Shown here: positions 18,325 through 25,722 of the stretch, in pieces | How positions within the stretch are numbered: position 1 is the first letter of the stretch | Layout of the letters: each line of letters begins with the position of its first letter | Source: a virus | IMG/VR virus record: IMGVR_UViG_3300042294_004673 | Coordinates: 1-33,267 of that record | DNA length: 33,267 nucleotides | Strand: one strand, 5' to 3' | Notes under the pieces: model-generated | Seen by the model: the letters and a program-made list of their open reading frames with translations, nothing else | The model's database searches: none | What the model was told of the DNA's origin: nothing | Position numbers and translations under genes: made by a program

Positions 18325-19281
18325 TTATATAATAAGTATTTGTTTAAGTTCATTAATTAAACTATCAGGTTTAATAAATTTACTTGGAGCTGTTTGTATT
18401 ATTTTTAAATTTGAAAATTGATTATATGCTACAGCTTGATAACTTCCATCATTTAGTTTTTCAATTTTTATAATATAAGGTCCATAAGTTTCAGTTATAT
18501 CAGTACTAGGTGATAAACCAATATTTAAATGACTTAAATCTTGTTGTCCAATAGTTGCTGTATTCCCTATAATAAGTTGTAATTGCTGTATTTTATCATT
18601 TATTAAATTATACTCATTTAGTATATTTGGTAAATAATTATTTAAAACAGCTGTTAACAATATTAATATATTTAATATATCATTTGTTGTGTTTTTATTA
18701 GGAGTAGATATTATAGGTTTACCTTCAAGTTTTCTTAATCTATCATCTATATTATCAAAAAAAGTAGTAGTTATTTGTCCAGATAATGGTTTAGCAGGGC
18801 TAGGAGAACTTGATTCAGCTTGCACAGCTTTTAATTTTATTTTAAGTATTATTTTTTCAGCTAATGATTTAGTTTGCAGTATAGTTATCAATCCTAATAA
18901 TATATTTTGAAACTTTTTGAAATCATTAATAGATATATTAAGTATAGATAATCGATTTTTTATTTTGTTTACTCCATTATTAAAATTTTTTATATATAAA
19001 TCATAAGATTCATTTTTTATTGGAATAAAAGTAATTTTAGATCCATCAATAATTATTTTACCTTTAGTTGACAGTTGATTATTAGTAGATTGAATTAAAT
19101 CATCTATTAATCTATTAATGCTAGTGTTAGAATCAAATATTTTAGATATTAAAGGTGTTACTATATTACTTAATTTAGCTAAAGTTAAAGAAGTAGCATT
19201 TAGGTCTTTTAATGAATTTTGTTGAGAAAAATCATTAAATAATGAATTTAAATTTCCTTGATTATTTATTAAATTAACCAT
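18325..19281 (-). CDS. Hypothetical baseplate/tail protein
   Basis: A 318-residue protein, not recognised. It is Asn/Ile/Leu-rich and mainly helical in the first two thirds, with a possible disordered break at ESSSPSPAKPLSG (about 155-168). A hydrophobic helix ILNILILLTAVLNNYL occurs near 205-220; it could be a buried helix or a membrane-interacting segment. The C-terminal 80 residues look beta-rich (YGPYIIKIEKLNDGSYQAVA) and end in a helix. It overlaps the upstream spike gene by one base. Its place between the gp25-like and spike genes suggests the baseplate hub. Confidence 0.65.
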   Translation of the reverse strand: MVNLINNQGNLNSLFNDFSQQNSLKDLNATSLTLAKLSNIVTPLISKIFDSNTSINRLIDDLIQSTNNQLSTKGKIIIDGSKITFIPIKNESYDLYIKNFNNGVNKIKNRLSILNISINDFKKFQNILLGLITILQTKSLAEKIILKIKLKAVQAESSSPSPAKPLSGQITTTFFDNIDDRLRKLEGKPIISTPNKNTTNDILNILILLTAVLNNYLPNILNEYNLINDKIQQLQLIIGNTATIGQQDLSHLNIGLSPSTDITETYGPYIIKIEKLNDGSYQAVAYNQFSNLKIIQTAPSKFIKPDSLINELKQILII

Positions 19282-19730
19282 TATATAGTATTAGTAATTT
19301 TAGATTTAAAATTATTTAATTTAGTTTTTAATAATAATAAACTAGTTTTTAATTTATTAGCATTAATTTTATATAATGTACTAAACATAGAAGTAGGAGA
19401 AGCGATAGCTATATTACTCATAATATCATTAAAATTATTTATATTATCTATTAATTCAATAAATATTTTTTTTAATTCTTCAGCTTTAACAACAGGCTCA
19501 ACAACACCATATCTATCTAAACCAAATTGAATTTTAGGGGCATTTACCAATAATTGGTTTTGTTTATTATCACTATCAACTACACCAATATCAATATTAA
19601 CACCTTCATTAGCACTTAAACTAATATATTGTTTAGAATTAAGTAATATATTTTCATTTCGACTATTTAATATTAAACGGCCTGATGATAATATTATTTG
19701 TTCTTTATTATATTTTGAAGGATCTATCAT
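19281..19730 (-). CDS. Small spike/needle-like baseplate protein
   Basis: A 149-residue protein. Residues 8-75 have the short repeated strand pattern of beta-helical needle proteins (EQIILSSGRLILNSRNENIL, then LNSKQYISLSANEGVNID), comparable with C-terminal gp5 or VgrG-like spikes. The remaining half is helical (KAEELKKIFIELIDNINN). In T4-like viruses the central spike pierces the outer membrane. It overlaps the transglycosylase-bearing gene by ATGA, so the hub components are made together. Assignment to the spike is based on pattern and neighbours, not on a clear family signature. Confidence 0.6.
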   Translation of the reverse strand: MIDPSKYNKEQIILSSGRLILNSRNENILLNSKQYISLSANEGVNIDIGVVDSDNKQNQLLVNAPKIQFGLDRYGVVEPVVKAEELKKIFIELIDNINNFNDIMSNIAIASPTSMFSTLYKINANKLKTSLLLLKTKLNNFKSKITNTI

Positions 19731-20890
19731 TTTATAACACTTAAAACATTATTTACTTTTAATAAGTATTTTTTAATTGCTTGCACTCCCACATTTATAT
19801 TTTTAACATCATTATATATATCATTATCATTTGGGTATACTTCTTTAAATTCTCTAATTGAAATGGCAAATAATCCTTTATATTGGTTATTACCATTATT
19901 AGGATTAAAACCGCTTTCTATATTACATATAGTTTTAATTAAATCTAAAGGCACATTAAATTTTTTAGATAAAGGAATAAATATACTATCATATTTATTT
20001 ATGCTTTGAGCTCCATTATATTTTTTTCTAAATGTTAAGATCCAATATTTTAAAAAATTAGCTGGAGTATAATTTTTACCAAACAATTTTTCAAAATTAT
20101 CCCCAACATTACCTAAGCTGGATGAATTAGGATATAATTTTTTTCCAAACATGTTTAAATTAACATCTTCAGAAGTAAATGAATTTTTAGGGACACGATT
20201 CGCTCCTATATTAGCATAGTACAAAATGGCTTTTAACCCAGCAGAACCTTGCTGGTGGATTAAATAAGATATAAGAGAAACATTATTAACATCATTAAAA
20301 GATATATTATTAGATGTAAAATTAATATCTTTTATATTTAAATCAGTTGATGTTATATTAGAAAGCCAAATATTTGTTGTTTCTATTTTATGACGTGGAA
20401 GATCATCAACATTATATAATTGATTAGGATCTTGTTGATCTTCTCTATCAGGTAAAAATTCAACTATAGTTTCACCTTCAGCTAGTTGTAAAGTATTATT
20501 TTCAATTTGAATTTTAGGTTCTATAGTTGGTAAATAATCTTCAGTTTTATTTAAAGAAGTTATATTTAAAACTGGAGTGATAATTTTTATAGGATTAGCA
20601 TTTTGAGTTAAAATATGATTAAAGGTAGTGTAATTAGTACTTCCAAGAATTATATTTTGAGTACTATTTTTTAATACACCTATAAAAGAATTATTATTAG
20701 CATTTATATCTATAGTACCTTGATAATTTTGTTTTTGAAGTTTAATTAAATCATCTGAATTTAATCCTGATAATAAAAATGAATTTTCATTATTATCTAA
20801 AATAAGCCCATTTGAAGATCTACCTTCAATAGCTACATTACCTTCAGTTGTAGATCTAAAATATTGCGCTTCTAAAAAATTATCAGACAT
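19727..20890 (-). CDS. Baseplate hub/spike protein with lytic transglycosylase domain
   Basis: A 387-residue protein. Residues 1-about 130 are strand-rich (needle- or hub-like). A segment near 207-230 (LISYLIHQQGSAGLKAILYY) looks like a small helical domain. Residues about 300-375 match an SLT-type lysozyme/transglycosylase core: PLDLIKTICNIESGFNP with the catalytic glutamate at 325, then NQYKGLFAISIREF. The enzyme would cut peptidoglycan glycan strands locally as the tail penetrates, as T4 gp5 lysozyme does with a different fold. The C-terminal location of the enzyme, rather than between OB and helix domains as in gp5, is a variation. It overlaps the small spike gene by ATGA. Confidence 0.78.
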   Translation of the reverse strand: MSDNFLEAQYFRSTTEGNVAIEGRSSNGLILDNNENSFLLSGLNSDDLIKLQKQNYQGTIDINANNNSFIGVLKNSTQNIILGSTNYTTFNHILTQNANPIKIITPVLNITSLNKTEDYLPTIEPKIQIENNTLQLAEGETIVEFLPDREDQQDPNQLYNVDDLPRHKIETTNIWLSNITSTDLNIKDINFTSNNISFNDVNNVSLISYLIHQQGSAGLKAILYYANIGANRVPKNSFTSEDVNLNMFGKKLYPNSSSLGNVGDNFEKLFGKNYTPANFLKYWILTFRKKYNGAQSINKYDSIFIPLSKKFNVPLDLIKTICNIESGFNPNNGNNQYKGLFAISIREFKEVYPNDNDIYNDVKNINVGVQAIKKYLLKVNNVLSVIK

Positions 20891-20892
20891 TA

Positions 20893-21360
20893 TTATATAC
20901 CTATTTGATTTTTTTTAATATTATTAATAGATAAACTACTATTTGAATTTTTAGTATTAATAAAAATATTATTTTTAACTATTTGATTATCATTTACATT
21001 ATTATAAACACCAATAGGATCTAAATAATATAAAGTATTATCATATTGTCCTATTTTATTTCCAACAGTTATATTAGGACCTTTAACTAAAGGAACGATT
21101 TCATTTAAAATAGGTAATCGTACTTTATATGGTTGTAAAGGCTTAGCGGTTCCTGTTTTAACATTAATATTATTAACAGCAGAAACACCTAAATTATTTT
21201 GGATAAGTTCATATTCAATAGTTCTATCAAAATTAACTTTAGTTACTCTTCCATATATATCAGTATTAGAATATAAAGTAAGAGGACTAGTATTAGATTT
21301 ATTAAATCCAACACTTGAAACACTAGAGTTTCCAGTTATTATGGTAGTTTCAAGTCCCAT
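20893..21360 (-). CDS. Baseplate hub OB-fold-like protein
   Basis: A 155-residue protein. The segment IYGRVTKVNFDRTIEYELIQ (about 34-53) and the later GPNITVGNKIGQYDNTLYYL (about 94-113) fit a beta-barrel that resembles the N-terminal OB-fold part of hub/spike proteins. The sequence KPLQPYKVRLPILNEIVPLV (73-92) suggests a binding loop. It is immediately upstream of the transglycosylase-spike gene, as if the single gp5-like polypeptide of T4 were split over several genes. The OB assignment is inference from pattern. TAATG overlap with the upstream gene. Confidence 0.55.
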   Translation of the reverse strand: MGLETTIITGNSSVSSVGFNKSNTSPLTLYSNTDIYGRVTKVNFDRTIEYELIQNNLGVSAVNNINVKTGTAKPLQPYKVRLPILNEIVPLVKGPNITVGNKIGQYDNTLYYLDPIGVYNNVNDNQIVKNNIFINTKNSNSSLSINNIKKNQIGI

Positions 21361-21707
21361 TACGCTGTAGCTTTTATAGGTAATGTTGATTCATGTAATG
21401 CTTGAAATAGCATTTCTTTATCTTTATCACTTAGTAAAGTATTCTCATCGTTGTTTGAATTAGACATAGAACGTTGAACAATACTAGCCATTTTAATAAG
21501 ATGTTCATCATTTTTAATAGAAAGTTCCATATACTCCTTAAGTAATGGAACAATCATCATAGCATCACCAACCTCTGTAATCATAGGTTTAAGTTGATCT
21601 ATAAGTGCACCTATTTGTTTTTCTTTACTTTTAGAGTTATTATAAATCTCTTTAAATAAATCAGACATTGTTTTGCCCTTAAAAATCTCTTGATTATTAA
21701 AATCCAT
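21360..21707 (-). CDS. Conserved phage protein, unknown function
   Basis: A 115-residue all-helical, acidic/Met-rich protein. Helices are visible at MSDLFKEIYNNSKSKEKQIGALIDQ (about 14-38), AMMIVPLLKEYMELSIKND (about 49-67) and DKEMLFQALHES near the C-terminus. I recall a family of this size next to late sigma-factor or hub genes in T4-like genomes but no function. It starts the hub operon: an ATATTTATAT element lies 9 bp upstream, and its stop overlaps the next ATG. Confidence 0.65.
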   Translation of the reverse strand: MDFNNQEIFKGKTMSDLFKEIYNNSKSKEKQIGALIDQLKPMITEVGDAMMIVPLLKEYMELSIKNDEHLIKMASIVQRSMSNSNNDENTLLSDKDKEMLFQALHESTLPIKATA

Positions 21708-21716
21708 ATTATTTTT

Positions 21717-21726
21717 ATATAAATAT
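21717..21726 (-). promoter_or_regulatory. Candidate late-promoter element ATATTTATAT
   Basis: The minus strand reads TCATATTTATATAAAAATAAT before the ATG at 21707. It sits in the 32-bp gap between the sigma-factor gene and the first gene of the tail module, the place where a late operon promoter would be expected. Confidence 0.45.
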
Positions 21727-21739
21727 GAAAAGTAAAAAT

Positions 21740-22486
21740 CTACTTACTTATATATCCATGTTCGTAATATTCATTATATAATTTAATACGAAGAATATTA
21801 AGACGTTTAATAATCTTAGTTATTTGTGGAGTAGTAACATCTATTTGCTCTTTAACATATATATAAATAGCTTTTTTATTAAATATATCTATATTTTCTC
21901 GTCTACGAAATAATTCTATAATAGCATCAGCTATACGAGCATCATTTGGTTTAGGAAATAAATCAAATAATTTACTATCAATATAAGCAATATATTGGTC
22001 TAAAAAAGAAGAGTATGTTGTTTCAATATATAATTCTTCACTATTATTAATAATATCAATATAAATTGATTTATCATTATCTACTTCTTCAACAGTAGCT
22101 TTATCTTTTAATTTTTTATAATTATTATTATTATAAAGAATAAGATAACGTTTAGCTATAGTACCAAAATAAGAATAAGCTTTACCTTTACTTTGATTAT
22201 ATAAATGTAATTTTTCAAGTAAAAACGCTACTACTTCATGTTGTAATTCTGGTATAGTATCAACTTCGCTATAATAAAATTTAAAAGTATGAATAATATT
22301 TTCTGTTAATTTATGAAAAGCATAATTAATTCGATCATTATAGATTTTATTTCGTTTAATAGGATCAACAGTATTAAGATACTCAATAATAGCATTTTCT
22401 GTATCTTGAGTAAAATAATTAATAGATTGTTTAGGTTTGCGTTTACGAACAGTCCCTTTCTTAGTAAGTAATATCTCTTCACTCAT
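21740..22486 (-). CDS. RNA polymerase sigma factor for late transcription, gp55-like
   Basis: A 248-residue protein. The region DPIKRNKIYNDRINYAFHKL, then ENIIHTFKFYYSEVDTIPEL and GKAYSYFGTIAKRYLILYNN, is the conserved sigma region 2-like core of T4 gp55-type late sigma factors (roughly residues 38-136). The C-terminal helical part (IADAIIELFRRRENIDIFNK, then VTTPQITKIIKRLN) also follows that family and could form a small DNA-contacting helix-turn-helix. It would direct host RNA polymerase to late promoters together with a clamp and co-activator. The basic N-terminus KKGTVRKRKPK may contact DNA. Ends in TAG. The tail genes directly downstream are its expected targets. Confidence 0.88.
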   Translation of the reverse strand: MSEEILLTKKGTVRKRKPKQSINYFTQDTENAIIEYLNTVDPIKRNKIYNDRINYAFHKLTENIIHTFKFYYSEVDTIPELQHEVVAFLLEKLHLYNQSKGKAYSYFGTIAKRYLILYNNNNYKKLKDKATVEEVDNDKSIYIDIINNSEELYIETTYSSFLDQYIAYIDSKLFDLFPKPNDARIADAIIELFRRRENIDIFNKKAIYIYVKEQIDVTTPQITKIIKRLNILRIKLYNEYYEHGYISK

Positions 22487-22489
22487 TTT

Positions 22490-22759
22490 TTAATTATTTT
22501 TAAATTCGTTAAGAGATTCTTGAATAATCTTCAAATTATTAAAAAACGCGCCAATTTGATCATCAGATTTAAAAGCTTGAGTTAATTCAGTTTGTTCAAG
22601 TATTTTATTTGATTCATTAATTATTTGAGTTATAGCACGAAGTTGATAGTCTTGTTTTTGAACTATAGTTTCTAATTTAGTATTTTTTTGAAATAAATTG
22701 TAAATTATATAACCAATGATAGTGGCTATCCATAGAATAATAGAAATCAGACCTAACAT
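22490..22759 (-). CDS. Small single-pass membrane protein with coiled coil
   Basis: An 89-residue protein. One hydrophobic segment at residues 2-22 (LGLISIILWIATIIGYIIYN) is a signal-anchor or membrane span. It is followed by a charged helix with heptad-like spacing (LETIVQKQDYQLRAITQIIN) to the end. The type II/III orientation, spanin-like size and lack of a lipobox leave open an inner-membrane scaffold or lysis-accessory role; none can be claimed. It is separated from the HD gene by four bases and from the sigma gene by three. Confidence 0.65.
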   Translation of the reverse strand: MLGLISIILWIATIIGYIIYNLFQKNTKLETIVQKQDYQLRAITQIINESNKILEQTELTQAFKSDDQIGAFFNNLKIIQESLNEFKNN

Positions 22760-22763
22760 AATT

Positions 22764-23543
22764 TTATATATTTTTTAATATGTTTGCTAAATTAGGATTT
22801 TTATTTCCTAAATTTGTTAAAGCTTTTTGTTTAACAACATAATTATTTTTATTTACAGTAACATTTATTTTTTCATTTTCCACCTTTTTTTCACCAAGTA
22901 ATTTAGGCAACCATTCATTTTCAAATTCAACTCGAGAAGCTAACAAATCAGCTTGATGTAATATAAATACTATTGAAGTACGAGGCTTTGTTTCAGGCAT
23001 AAATGTAAGTAAATATGGTTTATTAGCATCATCATATAAACCATCATGTAACTTAATAGCTAGCATTTCATTTTTAGTATAAGGGATGCTAAGTTCATTT
23101 AATAAAAAAAGAGAACGATCAGGTACACTCATATATTCTAAACGATCATTAAACATATACTGTTCATTTAATTTATCACGTCTCCATTGATCTGTTTGAG
23201 AAAGATATGACTCATGTTCAAATGTACCAAATTTGCCTAAATCATGATGTAAAGCAGAAAACACAAGCTCTTCAGTAGTATATGTATCCCAACAACCTAA
23301 TGACTTCCATACATTATTCAATTGAAGCGCCGCATCAACTACTCTATTTACGTGATCTATATATCCACCTGGAAAGCAATTATGATATTGAGGTTTATTA
23401 GACGCAGGCATCATAATAAAACGTTCTTCATATTTAGTATAAAACGCAAGTAACTTATCTGCTCGTTCAGGAGAAATATATTGTTTAACAGTGTTGAGAA
23501 ATTTATCCCAATTATCTTTTATTTGTTCTGGAGTTAAAGCCAT
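22764..23543 (-). CDS. HD-domain metal-dependent hydrolase
   Basis: A 259-residue protein with the HD superfamily signature: H54 in QYHNCFPGGYIDHVNRV (52-68, also H64), HHDLGK (99-104; H100-D101 pair), and a later HQAD near 195 as the final ligand. The layout (HNCFPGGYIDH) resembles YhaM-like or nucleotide phosphohydrolase members. It could degrade nucleotides, cyclic signals or RNA 3' ends. The C-terminal about 40 residues are Lys/Asn-rich and probably disordered. The start has the GTTATG context. It begins a short operon with the sigma factor downstream. Confidence 0.8.
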   Translation of the reverse strand: MALTPEQIKDNWDKFLNTVKQYISPERADKLLAFYTKYEERFIMMPASNKPQYHNCFPGGYIDHVNRVVDAALQLNNVWKSLGCWDTYTTEELVFSALHHDLGKFGTFEHESYLSQTDQWRRDKLNEQYMFNDRLEYMSVPDRSLFLLNELSIPYTKNEMLAIKLHDGLYDDANKPYLLTFMPETKPRTSIVFILHQADLLASRVEFENEWLPKLLGEKKVENEKINVTVNKNNYVVKQKALTNLGNKNPNLANILKNI

Positions 23544-23546
23544 AAC

Positions 23547-23726
23547 TTATTCAGATGGGTTTGCGTTAACTAATGATTTTACTTCTTCAATTCGAGCTTT
23601 TAACTCATCTATCATATCTCTAAACTTTTCAACTGTCATGTTAGGATAAGTAAGAGATGATGATAAAGATATAAGTCTATTTTCAAGTTGCTCTAACTTA
23701 TGGATTACTGCATCTTTGTATCTCAT
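23547..23726 (-). CDS. Small coiled-coil protein, 59 residues
   Basis: A short gene with its ATG overlapping the TGA of the glutaredoxin gene (ATGA, 23723-23726) and a TAA at 23547-23549 four bases before the HD gene. The protein is a double helix hairpin: KDAVIHKLEQLENRLISL (4-21) and TVEKFRDMIDELKARIEEVK (31-50) with a serine/proline turn between. Both helices have leucine/isoleucine heptads. I recall similar small two-helix proteins in T4-like cyanophages without a known role. Coupling on both sides makes it a confident gene despite its size. Confidence 0.72.
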   Translation of the reverse strand: MRYKDAVIHKLEQLENRLISLSSSLTYPNMTVEKFRDMIDELKARIEEVKSLVNANPSE

Positions 23727-24013
23727 AATAATTTTCTTATCAGGTCAATCGCCTGTGGGATTGTATCAAATATATATAAAGAAGGTGAGGGTTCCAAGTT
23801 TGTTTCTGAGAGGATAGTTATAACATCTGTTTCCCCATCAAGGAATATAATTGGGTAATGTTCTGTTTTAAACATTTTTTCAATTTCAGAGGCGAATTGG
23901 TCATGCTGTTCCACATCAATGTTAGTAAATTTTAACCCTTCACTCTCTAACTCTCTCTTTAACCAATTACATGCATCACAATAATTTAATGTTAATATTC
24001 TAATTTTTCTCAT
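23723..24013 (-). CDS. Glutaredoxin-like protein
   Basis: A 96-residue thioredoxin-fold protein. The redox pair is YCDAC (C12, C15), followed by an alpha helix NWLKRELESEGLKF and the strand TNIDVEQHD. The cis-proline motif is YPIIFLDGE (P54). These are the hallmarks of glutaredoxins, which supply electrons to ribonucleotide reductase in many T4-like phages. The C-terminal extension (PSLYIFDTIPQAIDLIRKLL) completes the last helix. The ATGA overlap links it to the 59-residue gene. Confidence 0.82.
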   Translation of the reverse strand: MRKIRILTLNYCDACNWLKRELESEGLKFTNIDVEQHDQFASEIEKMFKTEHYPIIFLDGETDVITILSETNLEPSPSLYIFDTIPQAIDLIRKLL

Positions 24014-24080
24014 CTTTACAAAAAGTTAATGAATTTTCTTTATGTTTCCAAACATTTCTACATTCTTTGCATAAATACAT
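24000..24080 (-). CDS. Possible 26-residue Cys-containing microprotein
   Basis: An ATG at 24080 opens a 26-codon frame with LCKEC near the N-terminus and FCKDE near the end, three cysteines in all, which resembles half a zinc ribbon. The frame ends in TAG at 24000-24002, overlapping the start of the glutaredoxin gene by 14 bases. It occupies most of the gap behind the T5orf172-type gene. Evidence is only the frame, the CxxC pattern and its placement. Confidence 0.25.
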   Translation of the reverse strand: MYLCKECRNVWKHKENSLTFCKDEKN

Positions 24081-24091
24081 ATACGTATATA

Positions 24092-24619
24092 CTATTTTTT
24101 CTCATTATCCTCAACTAATTTTATCCAGAGTGGTGAACGATATTTATCACCCAACTCCAGTATAACATTTTGAACAGTCATGGAATCAATGTAAAACATT
24201 TCTCTATTATCAGCAACACGATAAGCATCAAAATATTCATGGAGTTCAGCCTCCAATAAATCAGAACGTGTACATTTAAAATCAAAAACAGGAACCCATG
24301 GTGTAGGAATACCCGTGGTTTTATTTATTTCACGTACACGTTGAGAAACAGAAGTAGTAGTTAATCCTATTTTAACTATACCAGGCATAGATGAATTAAC
24401 TAGTACATATACCCATTCTGGTTTACATACAGCACCACTTGCATCATAAACTGCTTCTGTAAGATAAATTACATCCTGCCATAGTTCTTTACCATTATCT
24501 CTAAAAGCTGGATAATAAGGGTGAGTAGAGAGTAACAATGTATAATGGGTGGCTTTGCGAAATAAACGCGCAGATAACTTGATATAATAGTGGGCCTCGT
24601 TTGGGTTAACGTATTTCAT
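24092..24619 (-). CDS. T5orf172 / GIY-YIG-type domain protein
   Basis: A 175-residue protein. The core from about 69 to 145 follows the T5orf172/Mug113 branch of the GIY-YIG superfamily: WVYVLVNSSMPGIVKIGLTT (69-88; VYVL for GIY, KIG for YIG), an arginine in VSQRVREINK (91-100), the helix LLEAELHEYF (121-130) with the expected acidic and histidine residues, and REMFYID. Members occur in phages as DNA-binding or nuclease domains. The N-terminal 65 residues are unassigned. It is preceded by a perfect inverted repeat at 24643-24661 that could regulate it. Ends in TAG. Confidence 0.75.
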   Translation of the reverse strand: MKYVNPNEAHYYIKLSARLFRKATHYTLLLSTHPYYPAFRDNGKELWQDVIYLTEAVYDASGAVCKPEWVYVLVNSSMPGIVKIGLTTTSVSQRVREINKTTGIPTPWVPVFDFKCTRSDLLEAELHEYFDAYRVADNREMFYIDSMTVQNVILELGDKYRSPLWIKLVEDNEKK

Positions 24620-24642
24620 TGAAAAAAATTTTAGGCGAAAAT

Positions 24643-24670
24643 AACCGCATTATATGCGGTTTAAATGCGG
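24643..24670. promoter_or_regulatory. Inverted repeat plus direct repeat of ATGCGG, possible operator
   Basis: AACCGCAT (24643-24650) and ATGCGGTT (24654-24661) form a perfect 8-bp inverted repeat with a 3-base loop. A further ATGCGG lies at 24665-24670, eleven bp (about one helical turn) from the previous one. The site is 24-51 bp upstream of the ATG at 24619. It could be an operator, or an RNA hairpin in the leader; there is no T-tract, so a terminator is less likely. Confidence 0.45.
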
Positions 24671-24717
24671 ATATTAAACTATATAAGTATATATTCATGT
24701 TTGTGAAAAAAGATTAT

Positions 24718-24766
24718 AAAAAAAAGGGATTTGCCCTTCCGGATATTTTATACCAAAAGGGCAAAT
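24718..24766 (-). terminator. Strong Rho-independent terminator
   Basis: On the minus strand, ATTTGCCCTT (24766-24757) pairs perfectly over 10 bp with AAGGGCAAAT (24738-24729). The loop has further partial pairing (GG-ATA/TAT-CC), and the stem is followed by CCC and eight T residues (24725-24718). It lies 119-167 bp downstream of the stop of the gene at 24885-25109 and separates it from the T5orf172-type gene. Confidence 0.75.
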
Positions 24767-24884
24767 ACGAAAATTATTTATTTAATCGGATAATAATACG
24801 AGTAACAATATATCCCAATAAAACATACGGGATTATAATTTGGTACAGTAACGGAAAAAACATAACTTTATTTTAGGGGGTGTA

Positions 24885-25109
24885 TTAATATTCTTCAACT
24901 TCATGATCTTTATTGTAATCTCCATTTTCTATACTTCCTATCATTATATTTAATTCTCCTATGGCGTCTTCTAATTTGGAACCTATATTATTGTACGCGT
25001 CTGAATATATTTCTTCATCATTTGAGTTGCGTATTTCATTGTCAAAACTTTCGAATAATTCCTGTAGTTCTGTTCTTATTTCTTTCATATATTGGGCTAA
25101 TTCAAACAT
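24885..25109 (-). CDS. Small acidic helical protein, 74 residues
   Basis: I chose the start at 25109 (MFELAQYMKEIRTEL), not a longer frame to 25235, because a TTTG-N19-TATATTTA promoter lies at 25123-25153 inside the longer frame. The protein is acidic and helical, with the pattern IRTELQELFESFDNEI, then YNNIGSKLEDAIGELNIMIG, and a very acidic C-terminus. It is not recognised; the charge suggests a DNA-mimic or partner-binding protein, but this is speculative. A decamer array lies about 140-225 bp upstream. Confidence 0.6.
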   Translation of the reverse strand: MFELAQYMKEIRTELQELFESFDNEIRNSNDEEIYSDAYNNIGSKLEDAIGELNIMIGSIENGDYNKDHEVEEY

Positions 25110-25122
25110 AGTTTTTTTCTTG

Positions 25123-25153
25123 TAAATATATAAAAAAGAATTAAGGATACAAA
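25123..25153 (-). promoter_or_regulatory. Bacteroidota-type promoter TTTG-N19-TATATTTA
   Basis: TTTG (25153-25150) and TATATTTA (25130-25123) are separated by 19 bp and match the −33 TTTG / −7 TAnnTTTR pattern. It lies 13 bp upstream of the ATG at 25109. It lacks the ACC box found in the other early promoters. Confidence 0.55.
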
Positions 25154-25248
25154 GTGAGTTTTTATTTTTGGTATGGCGTGGTATATATGTATATATTTGT
25201 CGATGCAGGCTTGTGTTTAAGATGTATAAATACATAGAAGACCACGGT

Positions 25249-25334
25249 CCTCTAAAACTCCCCCATGATGGACCTCTATTGTTTGGGGAGCAGATCCTCT
25301 ATAGGTCAAAAATTTTTACTACATCCTCTAAAGA
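25249..25334. repeat. Array of four CCTCTA-type decamers
   Basis: CCTCTA occurs at 25249, 25273, 25296 and 25325 (spacing 24, 23 and 29 bp). The third copy, CCTCTATAGG, is the exact reverse complement of CCTATAGAGG at 27463-27472 in the second array. A 6-7 bp inverted repeat (ACTCCCCC at 25257-25264 with GGGGAG at 25285-25290) lies among them, as does GACCACGGTC at 25240-25249. The array fills the space between the terminator at 25331-25364 and the promoter at 25123-25153. Confidence 0.55.
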
Positions 25335-25364
25335 AAAAAGATGGACCAAATTTCTTTGATCCAT
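25331..25364 (-). terminator. Rho-independent terminator after the AT-hook-like gene
   Basis: The minus strand reads ATGGATCAAA-GAAA-TTTGGTCCAT, a 10-bp stem with one G-U pair and a four-base loop (25364-25341), followed by CTTTTTTCTT. It is 21 bp downstream of the stop of the gene at 25385-25687. Confidence 0.72.
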
Positions 25365-25384
25365 ATCCTTTTTAAATACTTGCA

Positions 25385-25687
25385 TTACTTTCCTTGGCTC
25401 TCTAAAAACATTTTAAATTGTGCTTTAAGTGCTTCGGATTTTGCTTTTTGTTCAGGTGTCATTTTTGGACGACCTAATTTCAATGTACCATTTTCTCTAC
25501 GCATTTGTAAATCAAGGATACGTTTTTGGCGGTTAGAATCCGCGATAATTGGTCTACCACGTTGTTTTTTTACTTGTTCTACTACCGGGTTAGTAATAGT
25601 AACATTTACTTGTTCTGTAATTGGAGTTTCATTTACTAATTCAAGTACATCTGTAGTTGAATTGGTGGTGTTTTTTGTTTTTTTCAT
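25385..25687 (-). CDS. Small basic protein with AT-hook-like motifs
   Basis: A 100-residue protein. The N-terminal 37 residues are Thr/Asn/Val-rich and acidic. Then come KKQRGRPIIADSNRQKR (about 40-56), which contains RGRP, the AT-hook core, and KLGRPKMTPEQKAKS (about 70-84), which contains GRPK. AT-hooks bind the minor groove of AT-rich DNA, plausible for this genome, and such small proteins can act as transcription or packaging factors. The C-terminus is a lysine-rich helix. It has its own promoter at 25723-25754 and a terminator at 25331-25364, so it is expressed alone. Confidence 0.7.
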   Translation of the reverse strand: MKKTKNTTNSTTDVLELVNETPITEQVNVTITNPVVEQVKKQRGRPIIADSNRQKRILDLQMRRENGTLKLGRPKMTPEQKAKSEALKAQFKMFLESQGK

Positions 25688-25722
25688 AACCTTTAATTTT
25701 TATTATTTATTATTTAATGAAC

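Noticed and set aside
24619-24876. Plus-strand frame of 85 codons
   Set aside because: It starts at TTG overlapping the ATG of the minus-strand gene, and its codons consist of the inverted repeat and the terminator stem described above.
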